Assembly (NCBI RefSeq): GCF_003344865.1
Contig: NZ_CP031165.1
Span: 4,531,910 to 4,595,909 of the forward strand
Reading direction: 5' to 3'
Source of the DNA: Euzebya pacifica
GTDB lineage: Bacteria > Actinomycetota > Nitriliruptoria > Euzebyales > Euzebyaceae
DNA: 64,000 nucleotides
Position numbers and translations under genes: made by a program
The notes under the pieces: generated by a model
The model's database searches: none
Told to the model about the DNA's origin: nothing
The model's input: the letters and a program-made list of their open reading frames with translations, nothing else
In this document: piece after piece, positions 58,066-64,000 of the stretch
How positions within the stretch are numbered: the first letter of the stretch is position 1
Layout: every line of letters begins with the position of its first letter

Positions 58066-58288
58066 ATCCGGGGGATTCCTTGAAGCTGACTCCATCACCG
58101 TGGTTACGCGCGTCGTCTCAGCAGTTCTCTGCCGCGCATAACGACGTTCCGATATCCGGGGATACACCATGGCACGGCCCCACTTGCTCTGTTGATGGTT
58201 CCTTACGCGGGTGAGGTGGAATTGGCAACTTGGGGCCCACCGCGACGCCGGTGGGAGGCCCTCCGATGGGCTTGATAGGCTGCCCGAC

Positions 58289-59110
58289 ATGGATGGGTGG
58301 GACTCTGGGGAGAACGACTCGATCCGGGTTGTTGGAGTGCATGGCATAGGCCAGCAACGACTTGATCCGGGCGATCTTGACGTCCAGTGGCGGACCAACC
58401 TCACACGTGGGCTTAGCGATGCCGCGCCGCCTGGGGTGCTGCCAGCGGTCGACTTCCGCCTCGCGTATTTCGCGGACGTATTCGCACCTTCGACGAAGGG
58501 ATGGGAGGACGCTTTGGAGGACGTCGACGTCGACTTCCTGCTTGAGGTGGACGACGAGGTGGTGACACCTGGTTGGTCGGTGCCGCCGACGAAGGGTTTC
58601 CCAGCGTTGCCCAAGTCGCTGAACCGTTTGGCGGCCTGGCTGGATGACCGCTTCGGTGCCGGTAGCGCGATGCTGTGCATTGCCAGCTTGCGTCAAGTCC
58701 GTCGGTACCTAGCTGATGACGAGCTCGCGGCCACAGTCCACCAACGCGTCGCCGACCGGATCGATGGGCCGGTCGCGATCGTGGCCCACTCGCTGGGGAC
58801 CGTGGTGGCACATCAGCTTCTCGCGGCGTGCAAGGTCGAGGGAGTGGGTCGGTTGGTGACCTTGGGGTCGCCTCTGGCGTTGTCGACTGTGCGGAAGAGG
58901 CTGCGGTATCCGCTGGACGCTCCGTTGGAGGCGGGTGTATGGCTGAACGTCTTTGATCCGCGCGACGTGGTTGCCTGCGCGGGAGGACTGAAGGGCCACG
59001 TCCGCAACGCGGGGTTCGACGAGAAGCCCGTGAGAAACGGCGTGAACGCCCACAGCGCGGGCGCCTACCTGCGTTCGGCCACGGTGGCCAACGCGCTGCG
59101 GCAGGGGTAG
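58289..59110 (+). CDS. Lipase-like alpha/beta hydrolase next to a caspase-STAND gene
   Basis: A 273-residue serine hydrolase. The oxyanion-type motif is VVGVHGIGQQ (14-23), the nucleophile Ser168 lies in IVAHSLGTVVAHQLLA, the acid is probably Asp226 (VFDPRDVV) and the base His255 (NAHSAGAYL). No signal peptide is seen, so it would act in the cytoplasm, for example on lipids of the inner leaflet. Its stop is 3 bp before the GTG of the caspase/WD40 gene, so the two are one operon. I chose ATG 58289 over an in-frame start at 58211. The role as effector is an inference from this pairing. Confidence 0.82.
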   Translation: MDGWDSGENDSIRVVGVHGIGQQRLDPGDLDVQWRTNLTRGLSDAAPPGVLPAVDFRLAYFADVFAPSTKGWEDALEDVDVDFLLEVDDEVVTPGWSVPPTKGFPALPKSLNRLAAWLDDRFGAGSAMLCIASLRQVRRYLADDELAATVHQRVADRIDGPVAIVAHSLGTVVAHQLLAACKVEGVGRLVTLGSPLALSTVRKRLRYPLDAPLEAGVWLNVFDPRDVVACAGGLKGHVRNAGFDEKPVRNGVNAHSAGAYLRSATVANALRQG

Positions 59111-59113
59111 GCC

Positions 59114-62100
59114 GTGGTTTCACGCTTTGTGGCCATCCTGCACAGCGGGAAGGGATTGGCCGTTGCGCCGATCGAGGGACTGGCGGAGGAGGTGTCGGTC
59201 CTTGATAGGTGGCTCGTTGATGGCGGTGGTTTCACCAAGGAGTTGGAGGAGCTCCGCGAGGATCCGTCTCGAGCCCAGGTTGAAGACAAGGTCAGGCGAC
59301 TTGAGGTGGCGGGTGACGATGTCCTTGTCGTTTATGTCAGCTGCCACGGGGAGTCGGCGGACTCTTCAGGGCACCGCTTGATCCTGACGCTCGCGCCGAG
59401 CGACAACTTGGCGAACACAGACGACGGTTCAGCGATACCGCTCCGGTCGGAGCTGAACACGGTCGATCTCATCGGCTGGCTCGCGAAGCTTGATGAGGAC
59501 CTGCGTGAGGTGCTCGTGATCATCGACACATGCAATGCGGGGAACGCGGACCCTGGCCTGCGGTCTGAGCTTGTGCGTGATGCGCGGTTTAGGCAATGGA
59601 TCGTCTTGTTGGGGAGCGACTGGGATCAACCCGCGAGGGCGGGTGACTTCACGTCCGTGCTCGACGAGGTCATCGCTGAGCTGTCGGCGAATGAGAAGCA
59701 CGGCGCGGACAACCAGCCGTTCTTCGAGGGTCGGAGCTTCGTGAACGCGTTGTGGGACCGCAATGACAACTTCCGCGGAAAGGTCAGCTTGCCGGCAGAG
59801 AACAGCGGAGTTCGCCGCTATCTGCCAAACCCGAACTACCGGCCGCAGCGGGTTGAACCCGCGGGGCGGCCCGAGCTGGCAGGGCTCGGCACCACGAGGG
59901 AAGAGATCGACGCGCACTGGGGACCGCGAGGTGAACACGTCGTCGGCCGCACCACGACGTTGCGGGCGCTCGTGGACTATTTGCAGACCGGTCGATTTGG
60001 CGGGGAGGCGACAGGGATGCTCGTGGTTACGGGGCCCGCTGGGAGCGGGAAGTCCGCGATCCTGTCGCGTTTGGTCCTCGCCAGCGACCCCGGGTTTGCC
60101 GGGCGGTACCCGGACCTGGTCACCGCGCTCGGGCAGGTACCCGCGGGGTTGATCGATGTAGCCGTGCACGCCCAGCAACGCACCACACTCGAGGTCGCCC
60201 TGCAGCTCGCGGAACATCTCAGCATCGAGGGAGACCTCACCAGCGTGGACGGCATCGTGAACACCATCCACTCCGCCGACCTCGGTTCCAGGTGCATCGT
60301 GGTGGACGCGATCGATGAGAGCCGTGATCCGCTCGCGATGCTGCGAGATCTGCTCCACCCGCTCGCCATGTCTTCGCTGCGGGTCCTGATCGGTGTCCGC
60401 TCGGTCGCCGGTGGTGACCGCCGCCCACGTGATGCGGGTGGGCAATTGGGCGACCAACACCTACTGCAGCTACTCAGCCGATATCCGCTGATCGACGTCA
60501 GCGAAGATCCGAACACGACTGAGGATCTGAGCGCGCTAGCGGTACACCTGCTCGGCGTTCATCCTCAAGCCCGGCATGTGGCTCGGCTGCTCGCATCGCA
60601 GGCCTTCCCGTCGTTCTTGCTGGTGCGCCAGATTGCTGGACAGTTAGCTCGCGACCCAGGCACCGACGTCGACGACGCCAGGATTGCCAGGCTCGTCGAC
60701 GCCGGGGTTGTCGGCGTGCTGGCACGAGACGTGATCAACGTGGTGGGTCACGGCAACGTAGAAGGGCGTCAGAAGATGACGACGTTGCTGCGTGTCGCGG
60801 CGCTCTCCAACGGCAGGGGTATCCCGTGGCAGGATCTGTGGACACAGCTGGCGGGCGCGATCGACCCGACCGGCCTCACCTACACCGATGGCGACGTGCA
60901 GCGCTTGGCAACGAGCACGCTGAGAGCGCATCTGCGAGTCGGGCTGGAGCACGACGTAACCGTCTATCGTCCCAGCCATGAGAAGATCCGCGAGGTCCTG
61001 ACCGACGAACCCGACAAGGTTGCGGCCGGGGAGACAGGCGGCGAACCAGAGGTCCGCTGGCCAGACCCCGCCGAGGCGCACGCGGGGCTTCTCCAAGAGG
61101 GGCTGCGACTCCTGCGCGAGGGCGCGTCCGCGGGTGACGCCTACCTCCGGGAGAACCTGCCTCTGCACGCGGCCGACGCCGACATGACGCAGGCCCTACT
61201 TGATGCAGTGGATGTGCTCCCTGTCATCCATCGAACCCTGCTGCCTGTCGCGGCACAGGCGCGCCGCCTCAGCGGCCCAGGCCAGCGGGTCGCACGCGCC
61301 CTGGCCCAGATCGGCCACGGCTGGACGAACGAGGCTCCAATCGGCAACGCCGCATCACTCCGCCTGGCAGCCGCATCGACTGCCGCTCCATCGCCGATGG
61401 CCTGGACTCGCACACCGCAACGCCCCGTCCGCACCCTCCCAGTGGGGTCTCATGCTACCGCAGTCGTCGCGGTGCCTGATGTGGATGGTGGCCACCTGCT
61501 GGCCTCCGCAGGGTTCGGGGGGACTGTTCAGCTGTGGGACCCTACGAGCGGTGAGGTGGTTGGCCGCCCGATCGACCATGGCGGCCGGGTGTCGGCGCTG
61601 GCGGTGGTGCCTGATGGTGCGGGGGGCCGCCTGCTGGCCTCCGCCGGGGACGGGGGTGTCAGGCTTTGGGACCCTACGAGCGGTGAGGTCGTTGGCCGCC
61701 CGATCGACCAGGGCGGCCGGGTGTCCGCGTTGGCGGTGGTGCCTGATGGTGCGGGGGGCCACCTCCTGGCCTCCGCCGGGGACGCCGGGACTGTCAAGCT
61801 GTGGGACCCCACCAGCCGCAAGGCGGTCGGCCGCCCGATCGCCCACGGCACCCCGGTGTCCGCGTTGGCGGTGGTGGCTGATGGTGCGGGTCGCCACCTG
61901 CTGGCCTCCGCCGGGGACGCCGGGACTGTCAAGCTGTGGGACCTCACCAGCCGCAAGGCGGTCGGCCGCCCGATCGCCCACGGCGGCCGGGTGTCGGCGC
62001 TGGCGGTGGTGCCTGATGGTGCGGGTGGCCACCTGCTGGCCTCCGCCGGGAACGACAGGACTGTCAAGCTGTGGGACCCCACGAGCGGCGTGGCGGTTGG

Positions 62101-63352
62101 CCGCCCGATCGACCACGGCGGCCGGGTGTCGGCGCTGGCGGTGGTGGCTGATCGTGCGGGTGGCCACCTGCTGGCCTCCGCCGGGAACGAGGGGACTGTC
62201 AAGCTGTGGGACCCCACGAGCGGTCGGGTGGTTGGCCGCCCGATCGCCCATGGCACCCCGGTGTCCGCGCTGGGGGTGGTGGCTGATGGTGCGGGTGGCC
62301 ACCTGCTGGCCTCCGCCGGGAACGGCGGGACTGTCAAGCTGTGGGACCTCACCAGCGGTTGGGCGGTCGGCCGCCCGATCGCCCATGGCACCCCGGTGTC
62401 CGCGCTGGGGGTGGTGCCTGATCGTGCGGGTGGCCACCTGCTGGCCTCCGCCGGGAACGGCGGGACTGTCAAGCTGTGGCACCCCACCATCGGCGAGGCG
62501 GTCGGCCGCCCGATCGACCATGGTGGCCGGCTGTACGCGCTGGCGGTGGTGCCTGATCGTGCGGGTGGCCACCTGCTGGCCTCCGCCGGGTACGACGGGA
62601 CTGTCAAGCTGTGGCACCCCACCATCGGCGAGGCGGTCGGCCGCCCGATCGACCATGGCGGCTGCGTGAATGCGCTTACGGTGGTGCCTGATGGTGCGGA
62701 GGGCCACCTGCTGGCCTCCGCCGGGGCGGGGGGTGTCAGGCTTTGGGACCTCACCAGCCGCAAGGCGGTCGGCCGCCCGATCGCCCACGGCGACTACGTG
62801 AATGCGCTGACGGTGGTGCCTGATGGTGCGGGTGGCCACCTCCTGGCCTCCGCAGGGTTCGGCAGGACTGTCAAGCTGTGGGACCCCACGAGCGGTGAGG
62901 CGGTTGGCCGCCCGATCGAGCATGGTGGCTGGGTGGACGTGCTGGCGGTGGTGGCTGATGGTGCGGGTCGCCATCTGCTGGCCTCCGCCGGGTCCGATGG
63001 GACTGTCAAGCTGTGGGACCCCACGAGCGGTGAGTCGGTCGGCCGCCCGATCGACCATGGCGGCCGGGTGTCGGCGCTGGCGGTGGTGGCTGATGGCGCG
63101 GGTGGCCATCTGCTGGCCTCCGCCGGGTCTGGCGGGACCGTCAGGCTGTGGGACCCCACCAGCGGCGCAGCCGTCTGCTCGCTCACAACGACAGCCGCCA
63201 TCTCCTCGCTGGCCATCTGGCGATTCGACAGGGAGTGCTGGGTCGCCATCAGTTGGGTCGACGGCGGCATCGGCGCGCTCCGACTTGACGATCTCCTGAC
63301 GGGCTCGGTTGGACCAAGCGTCGGGAGAAGCCAACGCAATGCAGTCCGCTGA
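59114..63352 (+). CDS. Caspase - STAND NTPase - 14-blade WD40 protein
   Basis: A 1412-residue protein with three parts. Residues 1-240 are a caspase-like (C14) protease with His78 in VSCHGES and Cys140 in IIDTCNAGN at the dyad positions. Residues 270-620 form a STAND-type NTPase: entry VGRTTTLRALVDYL, Walker A GPAGSGKS (307-314), Walker B CIVVDAIDES (394-403) and LIGVRS. A helical linker reaches about 775. Residues 778-1395 are 13 nearly identical WD40 repeats of 44-45 residues plus one degenerate repeat, 14 blades in all (two seven-bladed propellers). This is the sensor-switch-effector layout of NLR-like immune proteins. Start GTG 59114, 3 bp after the hydrolase stop. Confidence 0.88.
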   Translation: MVSRFVAILHSGKGLAVAPIEGLAEEVSVLDRWLVDGGGFTKELEELREDPSRAQVEDKVRRLEVAGDDVLVVYVSCHGESADSSGHRLILTLAPSDNLANTDDGSAIPLRSELNTVDLIGWLAKLDEDLREVLVIIDTCNAGNADPGLRSELVRDARFRQWIVLLGSDWDQPARAGDFTSVLDEVIAELSANEKHGADNQPFFEGRSFVNALWDRNDNFRGKVSLPAENSGVRRYLPNPNYRPQRVEPAGRPELAGLGTTREEIDAHWGPRGEHVVGRTTTLRALVDYLQTGRFGGEATGMLVVTGPAGSGKSAILSRLVLASDPGFAGRYPDLVTALGQVPAGLIDVAVHAQQRTTLEVALQLAEHLSIEGDLTSVDGIVNTIHSADLGSRCIVVDAIDESRDPLAMLRDLLHPLAMSSLRVLIGVRSVAGGDRRPRDAGGQLGDQHLLQLLSRYPLIDVSEDPNTTEDLSALAVHLLGVHPQARHVARLLASQAFPSFLLVRQIAGQLARDPGTDVDDARIARLVDAGVVGVLARDVINVVGHGNVEGRQKMTTLLRVAALSNGRGIPWQDLWTQLAGAIDPTGLTYTDGDVQRLATSTLRAHLRVGLEHDVTVYRPSHEKIREVLTDEPDKVAAGETGGEPEVRWPDPAEAHAGLLQEGLRLLREGASAGDAYLRENLPLHAADADMTQALLDAVDVLPVIHRTLLPVAAQARRLSGPGQRVARALAQIGHGWTNEAPIGNAASLRLAAASTAAPSPMAWTRTPQRPVRTLPVGSHATAVVAVPDVDGGHLLASAGFGGTVQLWDPTSGEVVGRPIDHGGRVSALAVVPDGAGGRLLASAGDGGVRLWDPTSGEVVGRPIDQGGRVSALAVVPDGAGGHLLASAGDAGTVKLWDPTSRKAVGRPIAHGTPVSALAVVADGAGRHLLASAGDAGTVKLWDLTSRKAVGRPIAHGGRVSALAVVPDGAGGHLLASAGNDRTVKLWDPTSGVAVGRPIDHGGRVSALAVVADRAGGHLLASAGNEGTVKLWDPTSGRVVGRPIAHGTPVSALGVVADGAGGHLLASAGNGGTVKLWDLTSGWAVGRPIAHGTPVSALGVVPDRAGGHLLASAGNGGTVKLWHPTIGEAVGRPIDHGGRLYALAVVPDRAGGHLLASAGYDGTVKLWHPTIGEAVGRPIDHGGCVNALTVVPDGAEGHLLASAGAGGVRLWDLTSRKAVGRPIAHGDYVNALTVVPDGAGGHLLASAGFGRTVKLWDPTSGEAVGRPIEHGGWVDVLAVVADGAGRHLLASAGSDGTVKLWDPTSGESVGRPIDHGGRVSALAVVADGAGGHLLASAGSGGTVRLWDPTSGAAVCSLTTTAAISSLAIWRFDRECWVAISWVDGGIGALRLDDLLTGSVGPSVGRSQRNAVR
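61450..63295 (+). repeat. 14-unit, 132-135-bp tandem repeat encoding WD40 blades
   Basis: The core GGCCACCTGCTGGCCTCCGC recurs about every 135 bp, and the flanking TGTGGGACC and GGCCGCCCGATCG are also shared. Units 2 and 10 are one codon shorter. The near-identity extends to synonymous positions, so the array has expanded or been homogenised recently. Differences cluster in a few codons: repeat positions 1, 3, 6, 22-24, 34-36, 42 and 45. Confidence 0.93.
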
Positions 63353-63411
63353 CCTCGCGCCCGACTAGACCTTCCCGGCTACGGGTTGGGGCGACAGATC
63401 GACCCTGCTGA

Positions 63412-64000
63412 TCAGGTACTTGTTGAGCGTATCTGGCGGTCGTGGTGGGCGGTGAGGACGTGCTGCGGGGTGCGGCCGGCCATGTAGTCGCCATGGTTGC
63501 GTCGTCGGGTGTTGTACTGGTTCAGCCAGGCCTGCAACGCGTTGTTGAGCTGGGCGACATCGGTGATGCGTTGCCGGTGGAAGATCGGCCGGTAGAACTC
63601 CTGCAGCGCGGCGCCCTGGAACCGTTCGCACACGGCGTTGTGGTTGGGTGAGCGTGGCGGGATGCGGACATGCTCGATGCCGAGGTCGGCCAGCTCGTCG
63701 GTGAAGTTGTGGCCGATGAACTCCGGCCTGTCGTCGCTCAGCACGCCCGACATGTCGATGTCGATCTCGGCGAGCCGGTCGAGCACGGTGGGATGAACGT
63801 GAGGGTCATGGTGGAGTTGACCCGGCCGATGACGAGGTCAGCGACGGCCCAGAGGGTGTAGGTGTCGATCGCGGTCAGCTGGTAGACCGGCATGATGCCT
63901 TCAGCTTGCCGACGTAGAAGGCGTCCATGGCGACGAGATCGCCCGGCCCGCCTGCGAAGTGACAGAACCCGATCGGGTCGACCTCGGGGGCGATCAGCCC
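63412..64000 (-). pseudogene. Degenerate integrase-core transposase, cut by window edge
   Basis: The C-terminal part reads DRLAEIDIDMSGVLSDDRPE, IEHVRIPPRSPNHNAVCERF and RNHGDYMAGRTPQHVL, an integrase-core (IS481/IS3-type) transposase with the Asp (SDDRPE) and Glu (CERF) of the triad. Further upstream the homologous stretch VYQLTAIDTYTLWAVADLVI is in a different frame, separated by a 1-nt shift near 63790, so the gene is broken. It may continue beyond 64,000. It closes the segment that carries the caspase operon. Confidence 0.78.

Noticed and set aside
58211-58288. Longer start for the hydrolase next to the caspase gene
   Set aside because: The 26 extra residues show no resemblance to the family start and no clear ribosome site; ATG 58289 places the VHGIG motif at the usual distance.
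61450-63295. CRISPR-like or intergenic repeat array
   Set aside because: The repeats are in one continuous reading frame with multiples of 3 and encode WD40 blades.
61355-63334. A 659-residue minus-strand repeat protein opposite the WD40 array
   Set aside because: Its repeats simply mirror the repeats of the sense gene. No ribosome site or domain is evident.

Overview
The window is about 70% GC, with short intergenic gaps, GTG starts, ATGA/GTGA overlaps and actinobacterial gene sets: eno next to a DivIC-like gene, mazG-surA-mfd, pth-rplY-prs-glmU, ispE-rsmA-tatD, and a TipA-type MerR regulator. This points to a chromosome of a high-GC, probably deep-branching actinobacterium such as the Nitriliruptoria/Euzebya group. 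That placement is inference from gene content; no 16S rRNA gene is present.

Bases 1-16,700 are core chromosome on the minus strand. They hold a cell-division DivIC/FtsB protein (cut by the window edge), enolase, a LacI regulator with its probable operator, MazG, a SurA-like lipoprotein, Mfd, an EAL-like/HDOD protein, Pth, L25, Prs, GlmU, tRNA-Gln(UUG), IspE, RsmA and TatD.

Bases 16,700-44,500 are mixed-strand housekeeping genes. They include an AbrB-type regulator overlapping a tiny membrane protein, a class V aminotransferase, a divergent ArsR-like regulator/hydrolase pair around a palindrome, a PQQ-type beta-propeller, a 50-bp tandem repeat, an RlmA-type methyltransferase, MetG, RsmI, a protein mannosyltransferase, two dehydrogenases, tRNA-Ala(CGC) and a bacterial translin-family protein. 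A tightly overlapped operon galU-moeA-moaC-mogA follows, then 5-FCL, FmdB, an MTA phosphorylase, a TipA-type regulator with a nearly canonical tipA promoter, a CpaB/SAF protein, UppP and a short UvrA-like ATPase.

Bases 44,500-49,800 are a flexible zone of small regulator/enzyme pairs: a methyltransferase, an ArsR-VOC operon with an operator/promoter overlap, a ParE-like toxin/antitoxin pair, an AraC regulator and a divergent DUF4386-dehydrogenase pair.

From about 49,770 to beyond 64,000 lies an integrated genomic island. It starts at a fragment of the 3' half of a tRNA-Arg(CCU) gene, followed at once by a tyrosine recombinase. The island carries an intact IS481-family element with a GCTAGC target duplication that supplies the transposase stop codon. 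It also carries a Gabija-like defence pair (an OLD-type ATPase/Toprim nuclease plus a UvrD-like helicase), decayed transposases and a frameshifted hypothetical gene.

The most interesting unit is a two-gene operon at 58,289-63,352: a lipase-like alpha/beta hydrolase followed 3 bp later by a 1412-residue caspase / STAND NTPase / 14-blade WD40 protein. Its propeller repeats are almost identical at DNA level except at a few variable positions. I read it as a candidate NLR-like immune or programmed-cell-death system in which the WD40 region senses, the NTPase switches, and the caspase acts, perhaps on the hydrolase.
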